Positions 1 to 8,063 of a stretch of 64,000 nucleotides of DNA are shown in pieces. The stretch is from Candidatus Methanarcanum hacksteinii (GTDB lineage: Archaea; Thermoplasmatota; Thermoplasmata; Methanomassiliicoccales; Methanomethylophilaceae). The stretch's first letter is position 1. The number at the start of each line of letters is the position of its first letter. The notes under the pieces were generated by a model. The model was not told where the DNA came from. It made no database searches and saw nothing but the letters and a program-made list of their open reading frames with translations. The position numbers and the translations under genes were made by a program. The DNA lies in the NCBI GenBank assembly GCA_006954405.1, contig LVVQ01000002.1, forward strand, positions 62,001-126,000, written 5' to 3'.

Positions 1-91
1 TTGCTTTCTTCTTCTTGACCCTTTCTACGTCGTGGACAGTGTGTGTCTCACAGTAGGGGCAATATGTTTTGATCGTTCTGGGCATTTTCAT
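1..91 (-). CDS. rpl44e: 50S ribosomal protein L44e (eL42), N-terminal part
   Basis: Only the first 30 codons are in the window; the gene runs off the left edge. The peptide starts MKMPRTIKTYCPYCETHT, the typical start of L44e with the first CxxC pair of its zinc finger, followed by the basic stretch VERVKKKK. L44e binds 23S rRNA near the E site. The ATG at 91 is preceded by GGTG at 6 nt spacing, which favours it over the ATG two codons later. A TATA element lies upstream at 136-146. Confidence 0.9.
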   Translation of the reverse strand, partial: MKMPRTIKTYCPYCETHTVHDVERVKKKKA

Positions 92-135
92 TTGATTCAC
101 CCTTGATTATGCGTGGAAAGTTGCTAATATCGAGG

Positions 136-146
136 TTATATAAAAA
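136..146 (-). promoter_or_regulatory. TATA element of the L44e gene
   Basis: The minus strand reads TTTTTATATAA, a good archaeal TATA box. Transcription would start about 25 nt downstream near 111-115, giving a short leader of about 20 nt before the L44e ATG. Confidence 0.5.
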
Positions 147-199
147 GGGATTGGGCGTTATAGTAACCTCTCATTCCTTCATATATAATATGGGAGCAA

Positions 200-883
200 T
201 CACTCCCCGATCCTCTCGACATGGCCATCACCTGATGCGATGAGCACGGTGGTGGCGACGTTCAGGAACAATCCGTTCTCGACGACACCTGGGATGACAT
301 CGATCCTCGATTCCAGGAAGAACGGGCTGCTTATGGCGTCGAACTTGCAATCGTAGATGTAGTTGCCGCCATCTGTGATGAATGGTGTGTCACCATCCAT
401 CCTGAGTGTTGCTTTGCATCCCTGTTTCTCGAGCATTATCCTCGTCTTCTCGTGTCCGAACCTGAGGACCTCGACCGGGAGATGCGTCTTGACACCGAGG
501 ATATCGACCTTCTTGGAACTGTCGACGATGATGACCTCTCTGACTGATGATGCGGCGACGATCTTCTCTCTCAGCAGCGCTCCTCCAAGGCCTTTGATGA
601 GTTGCATATCATCATCCACCTCGTCGGCACCATCGATCGTGACATCCAGGTGATCCACATCGCTGAGCGATACGACCTTGATGCCGTTCTCTTTCGCAAG
701 TTCCTCGCTCTGTACGGATGTTGCGACACATGTGAGATCGTATCCCTCCTTCACCTTCTCGGCGATTCTGAGGATGGCATAATATGCTGTAGAGCCAGTT
801 CCGAGTCCTACATTCATTCCGTCCTTGACGTATTCGTCCACTGCCTTTTCCGCTACGATCTTCTTGAGGTTGACTTCTGCCAT
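200..883 (-). CDS. rpiA: ribose-5-phosphate isomerase A
   Basis: Interconverts ribose 5-phosphate and ribulose 5-phosphate in the cytosol, supplying ribose for nucleotides. The 227-residue protein has the family motifs GTGSTA (28-33), DGADEVD (84-90) and KGLGGALLREK (97-107), the last holding the catalytic Lys and phosphate-binding residues. The length fits the family. An in-frame upstream extension to 1021 runs through the dph6 promoter and has no family similarity, so the start at MAEVNLKK (883) was chosen. The gene is divergent from dph6 and appears to share one symmetric TATA box with it. Confidence 0.95.
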   Translation of the reverse strand: MAEVNLKKIVAEKAVDEYVKDGMNVGLGTGSTAYYAILRIAEKVKEGYDLTCVATSVQSEELAKENGIKVVSLSDVDHLDVTIDGADEVDDDMQLIKGLGGALLREKIVAASSVREVIIVDSSKKVDILGVKTHLPVEVLRFGHEKTRIMLEKQGCKATLRMDGDTPFITDGGNYIYDCKFDAISSPFFLESRIDVIPGVVENGLFLNVATTVLIASGDGHVERIGE

Positions 884-916
884 GGTGTCGCCTTCATCCT
901 CACTATATCCTTCGCC

Positions 917-923
917 TATATAT
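917..923. promoter_or_regulatory. shared TATA box for rpiA and dph6
   Basis: The sequence TATATAT reads as a TATA box on both strands. Its centre (about 920) is 27 nt before the dph6 ATG at 947, fitting a leaderless message, and 37 nt before the rpiA ATG at 883, leaving a leader of about 10 nt. No other TATA-like element is visible between the two starts. Confidence 0.5.
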
Positions 924-946
924 TGCTGATGAACATTATCCTTTCG

Positions 947-1627
947 ATGAGATTGGCAGCATTGTACTCCGGTGGGAAGGACTCCACGTTCGCTACATAT
1001 CTGGCACATCAGATGGGTCATGAGATATCCTTCTTGGTGAACATCGTTCCCATGGATAAGGCGTCATGGATCTTCCACACTCCGAATCTCTCTATCGTTC
1101 CGAAGATGGCCGAAGCTATGGACATCCCCATGATATCTGTCGTATCGGATGGTACCGAAGAGGGGGACATGGATGCATTGAAAGATGCATTGGAGGGTCT
1201 TGATATCGATGGGGTCGTCGTCGGTGCACTGTGGTCGGATTACCAATGGGATCGTATGAATAGAGTGTTGGGAGAATTGGATCTTATTATGCTGGCACCA
1301 TTGTGGAGAAAGGATCAGGACATGGTCTATGACGAGATGGTGTCCGCTGGTATCGATGCCATCATCGTAGGTGTTTTCGCTGAAGGTTTGGATGGGGGAT
1401 GGTTGGGGAGACATATCGATAATGCATCCAAGGATGAGCTTAAGGTCCTCAGGTCAAGATATGGCATCAGCATAATGGGAGAAGGCGGAGAGTACGAATC
1501 CATGACATTGGATTCGCCAATGTTCAAGAAGAGGTTGGTGATAAACTCATCCAATAAGAATATCAAGAAATGCGTCGGTACGTTGGATGTGACCGACGTC
1601 ATTCTTGAGGATAAGACATCAGAGTGA
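947..1627 (+). CDS. dph6: diphthine--ammonia ligase (Dph6 / ATP-pyrophosphatase family)
   Basis: Predicted to carry out the final amidation of diphthine to diphthamide on elongation factor 2 using ATP and ammonia. The 226-residue protein begins MRLAALYSGGKDS with the PP-loop SGGKDS at 8-13 and has the family's conserved GEGGEYES motif near residue 180. The frame is open upstream to 602, but that part is antisense to rpiA; the start at 947 fits the TATA spacing. An alternative ATG at 929 would overlap the end of the TATA region. The stop overlaps the convergent peroxiredoxin stop by 9 nt. Confidence 0.88.
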   Translation: MRLAALYSGGKDSTFATYLAHQMGHEISFLVNIVPMDKASWIFHTPNLSIVPKMAEAMDIPMISVVSDGTEEGDMDALKDALEGLDIDGVVVGALWSDYQWDRMNRVLGELDLIMLAPLWRKDQDMVYDEMVSAGIDAIIVGVFAEGLDGGWLGRHIDNASKDELKVLRSRYGISIMGEGGEYESMTLDSPMFKKRLVINSSNKNIKKCVGTLDVTDVILEDKTSE

Positions 1628-2089
1628 CGACTCGATACCTTTGATGATATCATCGAATTCTGGAAGGACCTTGGGTTCAGGCGATCTCCAGATGAATCTG
1701 ATGATCCCATCCTTATCGATGAGGTAGAATTCTCTGTTCGTGAATCCGGTCACCATGAAACCAGGGCCGACTATCGCACCATATTCCTTGGCTGCGGTCT
1801 TATTCGCATCATGGAGGAATTCGAAAGGCGCTCCGAGACGGTCCTTGAACATCTTATGACTGTCCAAACCGTCATTGTTGATCGCGACCATCCTGACTCC
1901 GGTGGATTCCAAGCGAGCATATTGTTCTATGAACTTTCCCATGTAGTTGGTGCAGTTGATGCCGAAATCCCCTACGTAGAAGTTCAGCAGTATCGGACCA
2001 TCCTTCAGTTGTTCATACAAATTGAATGAATCCCTGTCCGTTGAGGTCACTGTGAAATCCGGGGCCTTGTCCCCAACATTCAATGTCAT
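1619..2089 (-). CDS. AhpC/TSA-family peroxiredoxin-like protein
   Basis: A 156-residue thioredoxin-fold protein of the AhpC/TSA superfamily. It opens MTLNVGDKAPDFTV, a typical peroxiredoxin N terminus, and keeps one cysteine at position 46 where the peroxidatic Cys is expected. The surrounding motif is DFGINCTN: the Pro and Thr of the usual PxxxTxxC signature are missing, so peroxidase activity is not assured and another thiol function is possible. No resolving Cys is visible. The start at 2089 is set by the TATA element 26 nt upstream, which lies over the stop codon of the helicase gene. Confidence 0.8.
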   Translation of the reverse strand: MTLNVGDKAPDFTVTSTDRDSFNLYEQLKDGPILLNFYVGDFGINCTNYMGKFIEQYARLESTGVRMVAINNDGLDSHKMFKDRLGAPFEFLHDANKTAAKEYGAIVGPGFMVTGFTNREFYLIDKDGIIRFIWRSPEPKVLPEFDDIIKGIESSL

Positions 2090-2110
2090 GGTTCTGTGAA
2101 CCGACGCCAT

Positions 2111-2120
2111 TCGATTATAA
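2111..2120 (-). promoter_or_regulatory. TATA element of the peroxiredoxin-like gene
   Basis: The minus strand reads TTATAATCGA, centred about 26 nt before the ATG at 2089, fitting a leaderless transcript. It overlaps the stop codon (2115-2117) of the upstream helicase gene. Confidence 0.4.
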
Positions 2121-5100
2121 TGTTTGTACAGTGGGTATGCGTGAAGGATGATGTCCATCCGATTCCAATATCGATACGATGGCATCGGTCTCCTTCTCAG
2201 GGTCGTTCCACCATTTGTTGCTCCATACTCTGCGTATGGACCATCCTCTTGATTCCAGGTATTTCTGCCTGTGATAATCCCTCTCCCTGGTGGATGTCGC
2301 TCCGCTGTAGAGTGAGTTGTCGCATTCGATCCCCAATACGTATTGGTCACCGTCCTTCACGACGACATCTATGCTGTATCCTCCGATACCGAAGTTGGTC
2401 TCAGCATCATACCCCCTCCTCTTCAGTGATTCGCATATCTGATCATTGAAGATGGCGGTTCTATCGACGACGATATCCGTTCTCTCGGATAGTGAGTTCA
2501 ATATCTGTTCCTCTTCATCCCTGTTCTTGGAACTCACGGCGAATGCGTATTCGAGATACCTCTTCAGAAGTCTCGGACCCTCATTTTTGCTATCGGAGAC
2601 ATCCAACTCATCCGGGCGGAATGATGTGATTATGTGTATCTTCCTTCTTGCACGGCTTATGGCGACATTGAGGCGGTTCTCCCCGCCGATGTTGTTGAGC
2701 CATCCGAACATCTTTGATATCTTTCCAGATTCGTTCTTGGCGTAACCGATGGAGAAGATGATGATATCCCTCTCATCCCCCTGTACGGATTCTATGTTCT
2801 TCAGGAACAATCCGATATCCTCTCCGTTCTCTTTGCGTGAGGCCTCTTTCCTTATGACATTTCCGAATTCAGGGTCATCGATCGATTCTTCTTCTATGAG
2901 ATCATAGATCAGATCTCTCTGCGAGGTGTTGAATGTGATTATCCCGATGGTCTCATCGTTCTCACGTTCGGATAGTATCCTCTTCAGCAAAGAGACTGTT
3001 TCTATGGCTTCTTTGCGATTGCATTTGTTCTCCCATCTAGCACCATCCACGAGATGCGTCTCGATCGGAGGGAGTTCAGGAACATCCACGTTAGGGGATA
3101 CGTACAATCTTCCCCCGTAGAAGGCGTAATTGGAGAATGCTATCAGTTCCTCATACTTCGATCTATAATGGAAATTGAGCATTATGGAATCGTATCTCGA
3201 TCTGGCAAGATCCAATAGGCTGTCCTCATCCGAGATACCATCTTCATCGAAGCAGATCCTTCCGCTTCCAAGACTCGAAGGGCGCAATTGTCTGTGATCG
3301 CCTGCTATGACGACCTTCTTCGCACGATAGATCGATGGTATGCCCTTCTCCACATACATCTGCGAAGCCTCATCGAATATCAATAGGTCGAAGAGCCCCA
3401 TATCCAACGGGAGGAGTTCGGATACCGTCTCCGGTGTCAGAAGCCATACTTTGATCCCTCTGAAGAGATCTGAACCGAATTTCGATATGAATTTGTTGAC
3501 AGACCATCTGCGTTTGCTTTCCGTGATCCTGCGCATCTCGGATATCATCTTTGAATCCGTGACGGCTTTCAGGGAATCTCTCAGGATGAATTCGACCCTA
3601 TCCTTGGTCGCTTTGCGTTTTCCCGATATGTCCGCATCAACCTCATCCCTTATCATGTCGAAATCATCGATATCCTTCAGGAGATCGGCATTCTCCCTCT
3701 CGAATGATTTGAGATGATCCATCATGATGAATGCGAACAGCTCATCATTGCTCATCTCATAGCTTGAAGGCATCCTCGTGTTCACGGATATTATGTTCTC
3801 GCCATACATCCTTTGGATCCTCGGCAATCTTTCGTATGATGATAGTTTCTCAACATAATCCGGATAGGATTCCAATGATTCCAAGGTCCTCTTCGTATCA
3901 TTCAACAATTGACCAATATGTTTCGCGTTGTAGTTGGTGAAGTATCTGTTGAGGATGGTGGTTGCCATCCTCGTCACATGTCCCTTCCCGAACAGCCTAT
4001 CGGAGAATCCCATCGAATCGTATTCGTTGGATGCCTTGGATAGCTCACGCAGATCTGTTCCTAAACTTCTTAGTTCGAAATCGGTGAGATCCCTTCTGAC
4101 GTATGCCATCCACGGATTCGAATCCAAGCATTGGTAATATGATCTCATGTCCGAGATCGTTCTTTTCTCGCAGAAGCGTTCGTACGCCTCATGGAGTTCG
4201 GAATAACCTATGTTCAATAGTGATGATGAGATGTTGTCCTTGAGCATCAGGTATCTTCTGAACTCATCGGGATCGTTGAGATCCACTTTCTTGACCAATG
4301 AATACATCCTGTAAGGCTCTATCCCGAACGAGTCCGGCCTATACATACCATCCGCGATACGTGTGAGTTCGGAGAGGTGTCTTTCTATCTTATCCGATAT
4401 AGGGTCGATCTCCGCAGGGGATACATTCTCGTTGGGAGGGAGGTCGAGCATCATGCTCAATTGCTCGTAGAAGAGATCCTTGTCGGATACGTCATCAATC
4501 ATCATCACATATTTCGATAGATCTCCGAGACGCGAATGGACGACATCCAACGCTGTCTTCTTCTCCGATACCATCAAAACCGTCTTCCCTTCATTGATGG
4601 CGGTAGTGATCATCCCTGTGATGACCTGTGATTTCCCTGTGCCCGGTGGACCTTGGACGACCAATTCATCATTGGTCGTCAATACCTCGATCACCTTTTC
4701 CTGTGCGCTGTTTATCTGATTGATGTATGTGATATCCTTCTCATTCACATCGGGACCGGATTCAGTGAGATCGATGGGTTCTTTTTCAGGAGGAGATATC
4801 AGTCTGTCAAGGATCCTATTGATGCTCCCTTTCGATGCCAACGCATCGAAATCCCTCTGTATGGAGTTGGAATAGAGCGGGAATTTACCAAGAATGAGAG
4901 TGTGTTCGACTTTGAGTGAACTTTCTTCATGGTAGGAGAATGGATGTGTATCATCATGTTCGTTGATGTATGTGATCCCATTGTCTTTGTAGAAATCATC
5001 CATCCCATCCAATGCATGGGATGGATCATCGATCACACAGTCTTGTAAGTCCTTCCTGATGTTGTTGAATCTCATGTTGGCAAGGACCAACGTGTTGTTG

Positions 5101-5762
5101 AACACAGCATCCCTCGTGTGATCATATGATAGATAGAATCTGCGATCATGTTTCCTCAATCTCACAGGGAACAATATCAGCGGAGCCATAACAGGGAAAT
5201 CATCTGTTATGGGGCCGCAGATGAAAGGGTATGCCATGTAGAGATCGGTCGAACCTTTCTCCCTGAAATCACGCAGAGTCTCTCTAGAGATCAGGTTCAA
5301 TCCTTCGTATCTTGCTCTATCGTCGATACCACAGAGCAATATCTCCTTGTCGTTGATGATCTCCATGGGATCATCCATGCCGAATGATGTAAGGTCGCAC
5401 ATCCTACTCTTGACCATCTTCGGGCAATAGAGCAAGGGATTGCCTTTGCTGATGTTCGTGAGCTTCTTCTGTAGATCCTTCAGAGCAATCTCCGATGCTC
5501 CATCCAAAGGTACCGATTTCGCAGCAGTCCTGATATGCTTACGGGTTATCATCAGGAAACTCTCGCCGTATTTCTCGACGAACGTCTCCCCGATCCCTTT
5601 GATCATCAACAGATCATTCTTCTTGGCCGGCAACCTCTCAGCCATATCGGATAATGATTCATCAGAACATATCTTCGGTTCCCTGCCATTCACGGTATGC
5701 TCTTTGCGTAACGCATCCCTGAGGCCGATGAGCTCATCGAATATCCCTTGGCTGTCTTCCAT
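2115..5762 (-). CDS. large SF1 helicase with N-terminal DUF4011-like region and C-terminal PD-(D/E)XK nuclease domain
   Basis: A 1215-residue protein. The N terminus (about 1-70) contains a MIKGIGETFVEKYGE stretch like an HRDC/helix-hairpin-helix module. Residues 90-330 resemble the DUF4011 region of restriction-type helicases. The SF1 helicase core has Walker A GPPGTGKS (371-378), Walker B DEAS (797-800) and motif III GDHRQLRP (821-828), close to the AAA_11/AAA_12 Upf1-like group. The C terminus (about 1110-1205) matches the small REase_MTES_1575/DUF559-like nuclease, with Asp1132 and IECD (1145-1148). Family members are often considered defence or DNA-repair proteins; the role here is inferred. 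It stands alone, with no methylase or other defence gene beside it. Confidence 0.85.
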   Translation of the reverse strand: MEDSQGIFDELIGLRDALRKEHTVNGREPKICSDESLSDMAERLPAKKNDLLMIKGIGETFVEKYGESFLMITRKHIRTAAKSVPLDGASEIALKDLQKKLTNISKGNPLLYCPKMVKSRMCDLTSFGMDDPMEIINDKEILLCGIDDRARYEGLNLISRETLRDFREKGSTDLYMAYPFICGPITDDFPVMAPLILFPVRLRKHDRRFYLSYDHTRDAVFNNTLVLANMRFNNIRKDLQDCVIDDPSHALDGMDDFYKDNGITYINEHDDTHPFSYHEESSLKVEHTLILGKFPLYSNSIQRDFDALASKGSINRILDRLISPPEKEPIDLTESGPDVNEKDITYINQINSAQEKVIEVLTTNDELVVQGPPGTGKSQVITGMITTAINEGKTVLMVSEKKTALDVVHSRLGDLSKYVMMIDDVSDKDLFYEQLSMMLDLPPNENVSPAEIDPISDKIERHLSELTRIADGMYRPDSFGIEPYRMYSLVKKVDLNDPDEFRRYLMLKDNISSSLLNIGYSELHEAYERFCEKRTISDMRSYYQCLDSNPWMAYVRRDLTDFELRSLGTDLRELSKASNEYDSMGFSDRLFGKGHVTRMATTILNRYFTNYNAKHIGQLLNDTKRTLESLESYPDYVEKLSSYERLPRIQRMYGENIISVNTRMPSSYEMSNDELFAFIMMDHLKSFERENADLLKDIDDFDMIRDEVDADISGKRKATKDRVEFILRDSLKAVTDSKMISEMRRITESKRRWSVNKFISKFGSDLFRGIKVWLLTPETVSELLPLDMGLFDLLIFDEASQMYVEKGIPSIYRAKKVVIAGDHRQLRPSSLGSGRICFDEDGISDEDSLLDLARSRYDSIMLNFHYRSKYEELIAFSNYAFYGGRLYVSPNVDVPELPPIETHLVDGARWENKCNRKEAIETVSLLKRILSERENDETIGIITFNTSQRDLIYDLIEEESIDDPEFGNVIRKEASRKENGEDIGLFLKNIESVQGDERDIIIFSIGYAKNESGKISKMFGWLNNIGGENRLNVAISRARRKIHIITSFRPDELDVSDSKNEGPRLLKRYLEYAFAVSSKNRDEEEQILNSLSERTDIVVDRTAIFNDQICESLKRRGYDAETNFGIGGYSIDVVVKDGDQYVLGIECDNSLYSGATSTRERDYHRQKYLESRGWSIRRVWSNKWWNDPEKETDAIVSILESDGHHPSRIPTVQTL

Positions 5763-5817
5763 ATCGAACAGGTATATCGCGGGAAGATAGATAAGTCATG
5801 TTGATGTTCCTTCGAAT

Positions 5818-6057
5818 ATGGAGTTCAAATGTCCGGGCGGAGGTAACTTCGGTACGCCCTCATTGAAGATCAAGAAGTGTCCGAACTGTGGTGCGGACAT
5901 CGAACTGTTCTCCACCGATGTCAAGGCATCATGTTACAATTGCGGATTCGTAGCCTATAGCGATATGAATTCGTGCATATTCTATTGCGAACATGCGAGG
6001 GAATGCATAGGTCCAGAGGCATATGATCGCATAATGTCGCAACGTGATGATATCTGA
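5818..6057 (+). CDS. small zinc-ribbon protein
   Basis: A 79-residue protein with CPNCG and CYNCG zinc knuckles (about residues 22-44) and further cysteines near both ends, including a CEHARECIG segment. Small methanogen proteins of this CPNCG / ECxG layout are known as zinc ribbons without defined function, sometimes joined to HD phosphohydrolase domains; that recollection is family knowledge and is not shown here. It is divergent from the helicase with a 55-bp gap holding a weak AT-rich promoter element. Structure-level call only. Confidence 0.75.
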   Translation: MEFKCPGGGNFGTPSLKIKKCPNCGADIELFSTDVKASCYNCGFVAYSDMNSCIFYCEHARECIGPEAYDRIMSQRDDI

Positions 6058-6140
6058 TCGATGATGCGGCAACATAGATCCTCCTTCCGTTTACATTATA
6101 TCTGATATGCAGATACTTCCCTGTTCAATGAGGCTATCAT

Positions 6141-7352
6141 ATGGGGTCGAGGAATAAGGGCGTGGATTATCCGAAACATACTCTGTGGTATCGTTTCACC
6201 CTATGGGTGTTGGGTTATTGTCTTATCATAGCGATATGTATCAAACGTTTCAACATCCGTACAGAGAGATATGAAGGGAAGATCGAACGTCCGTATGTCC
6301 TCACATACAACCACATATGCGACTATGATTTCTTGGGTGTCCTGAATTCCATGAGATATTATGGGAGATTCATCATCAGTGATGCTCTTCTGAGGAAGCG
6401 TTCATTGAGATGGTTATTGAAGGTAGGTACCAACGGGATATATCGCCGTAAAGGTGAATCTGCCGATGATGCTATAGAAGCGGCCAAAGCGACCGTGGCG
6501 AAAGGCATCAATGTGAACATGGCCGCCGAAGGCGAGGAATGTCCGAACGGTGTCACCGCAGAGATCAGGAAACGTACGGGTCAGATGATCAAGGACCTCG
6601 ATGTCGATCTCATAACTTTCAGGATGGATGGCGGATATTTCCTCAAACCCAAGTGGGCGGACCACCGTTCAGGCGGTCCGTTGACCGGGAAAGTGATCAA
6701 TATTTACAAGAAAGAGGACCTTGAGAAGATGACCGTTGAGCAGATCAACGATATCATCTACAAGGACCTCTACGTGAATCACTACGAATGGAACAGGGAG
6801 CACAGGGTGGTCTACGACCGTGAATGCCGTGCGGAGCACATGGAGAGATTGGTCTTCAGATGCCCCAAATGCATGAAGGATGGGCATCTTCACAGCCATG
6901 TGGATGTATTGTCATGTGATTCATGCGGCTATTCGGTGTCTGTGGATGAGTATGGTTTCTTCGACAAGGATGCGATATTCGATAATCTGTACGATTGGGA
7001 TATGTGGCAGAGGTCGGAGTTGGTCAAGGAATCACAGACGTGGGAGGATGATCCTGATCTTGTGATAGCGAGTGATGAACATTGCATTTTAAAAGTGATG
7101 TCTGGTGACAATGCAGTAGTTCTTGATGACGATGTGACGATATCCATGACGCATGATGAGATCACGATCAAGGGCGGATCCACGAATATGCGCTTCCCTT
7201 TGAAGGATCGCATCAACATCGTAGCTGTGAGAGGGGGTTGTGGTATCACATACGATGGAAAATACTATCGCGTCGAGCCGAAGACACCTTCATGCATGAG
7301 AAGATACAGAACGATCCTCAGGATAATCCGTAAAGAGAAATACCTCGGATGA
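6141..7352 (+). CDS. PlsC-like lysophospholipid acyltransferase with C-terminal zinc ribbon
   Basis: A 403-residue protein. Residues 18-34 form a hydrophobic segment. The acyltransferase signature NHICDYD holds His58 and Asp63 in the H-x4-D arrangement, and AAEGEECPNG (128-137) occupies the place of the second motif (EGTRS-like). Residues 241-262 form a CxxC...CxxC zinc ribbon, followed by about 140 residues of unassigned sequence. The domain transfers acyl chains to lysophospholipids in bacteria. Archaeal membrane lipids are ether-linked, so the substrate here is unclear and transfer from gut Firmicutes is plausible. It is followed 13 nt later by a flavin-binding gene, perhaps co-transcribed. 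Confidence 0.8.
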   Translation: MGSRNKGVDYPKHTLWYRFTLWVLGYCLIIAICIKRFNIRTERYEGKIERPYVLTYNHICDYDFLGVLNSMRYYGRFIISDALLRKRSLRWLLKVGTNGIYRRKGESADDAIEAAKATVAKGINVNMAAEGEECPNGVTAEIRKRTGQMIKDLDVDLITFRMDGGYFLKPKWADHRSGGPLTGKVINIYKKEDLEKMTVEQINDIIYKDLYVNHYEWNREHRVVYDRECRAEHMERLVFRCPKCMKDGHLHSHVDVLSCDSCGYSVSVDEYGFFDKDAIFDNLYDWDMWQRSELVKESQTWEDDPDLVIASDEHCILKVMSGDNAVVLDDDVTISMTHDEITIKGGSTNMRFPLKDRINIVAVRGGCGITYDGKYYRVEPKTPSCMRRYRTILRIIRKEKYLG

Positions 7353-7365
7353 TTCTTCTTCTCAC

Positions 7366-7917
7366 ATGAGAAAGAACCTAGGCATCAAACCATGTCTGTA
7401 TCCTGAGCCTGTGCTCATCATCGGCACTTATGATGAGGATGGTGTGCCGAACGCCATGAACGCTGCATGGGGAGGCATACACAATGATGACGAGATCTAC
7501 ATCTGCCTATCGGATGATCACAAGACCGTCAAGAACCTTCTCAACAGAGGGGCGTTCACAGTGAGTTTTGGAACCGTCGATATGTTGGATGCATGCGATT
7601 ATGTCGGCATAGTCTCTGGAAATGATGTGAAGGATAAATTCACAAAGGCTGGTTTCACAGCGATGAAGAGTGAGTTCGTGGATGCACCATTGATCAATGA
7701 ACTCAAGATGTCGATCGAATGCGTCGTCAAGAGTTATTCCAATGAGGAATTGATCGGAAGGATCGTCAACGTCTCCGTAGATGAGGATGTCATGACCGAT
7801 GGCAAAGTGGACATCTCTAAACTAAGGCCGATTATCTACGATGGTCTGAATCGCGACTATATCGAGTTCGGTAAGAAGGTCGGAAAAGCATTCTCAGACG
7901 GAAATAGGTTGAAATAA
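7366..7917 (+). CDS. flavin reductase / flavoredoxin-like protein (FMN-binding split barrel)
   Basis: The 183-residue protein begins with a PEPVLIIGTYDEDGVPNAMNAAW stretch typical of the flavin-reductase-like split barrel, which binds FMN and transfers electrons. No cysteine-based redox site is evident. It lies 13 nt after the acyltransferase and before a T-rich stretch (7918-7925) that may end transcription. The physiological electron partner cannot be told from the sequence. Confidence 0.8.
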   Translation: MRKNLGIKPCLYPEPVLIIGTYDEDGVPNAMNAAWGGIHNDDEIYICLSDDHKTVKNLLNRGAFTVSFGTVDMLDACDYVGIVSGNDVKDKFTKAGFTAMKSEFVDAPLINELKMSIECVVKSYSNEELIGRIVNVSVDEDVMTDGKVDISKLRPIIYDGLNRDYIEFGKKVGKAFSDGNRLK

Positions 7918-7934
7918 TCTTTTTTAACATCATT

Positions 7935-7978
7935 CTGATGTCTGATTTCAAATAGATTTGTTCAATATCAGACATCAG
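7935..7978. repeat. inverted repeat with nested hairpin upstream of the amino-acid transporter
   Basis: Two perfect 12-bp arms, CTGATGTCTGAT (7935-7946) and ATCAGACATCAG (7967-7978), enclose a 20-nt loop that itself contains a CAAAT/ATTTG hairpin (7949-7960). It follows the T-run after the flavin-reductase gene and precedes the transporter promoter by about 30 nt. It may be a terminator structure or an operator. Confidence 0.6.
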
Positions 7979-8010
7979 GTCATTATCCATACAAGTAAGT
8001 TAGACAACAC

Positions 8011-8018
8011 TTATACAC
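8011..8018 (+). promoter_or_regulatory. TATA element of the amino-acid ABC transporter operon
   Basis: TTATACAC is placed so that transcription would start near 8040. A strong Shine-Dalgarno GGAGG (8052-8056) sits 7 nt before the ATG at 8064, so this message has a short leader and conventional initiation. Confidence 0.45.
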
Positions 8019-8063
8019 GTCCTTTCATAATAGGGAATTATCAATCCTATTGGAGGAAATACA

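Noticed and set aside
602..946. N-terminal extension of Dph6 by 115 residues
   Set aside because: It is antisense to rpiA, and the protein has a perfect family start at 947 with TATA spacing for a leaderless message.
884..1021. N-terminal extension of RpiA
   Set aside because: It crosses the shared promoter and has no similarity to the family; the normal length is reached from 883.
2115..6057. Multi-gene defence island around the helicase-nuclease
   Set aside because: Neighbours are a peroxiredoxin-like gene and a zinc-ribbon protein with their own promoters; no methylase, Z1, Cas or toxin gene is present.
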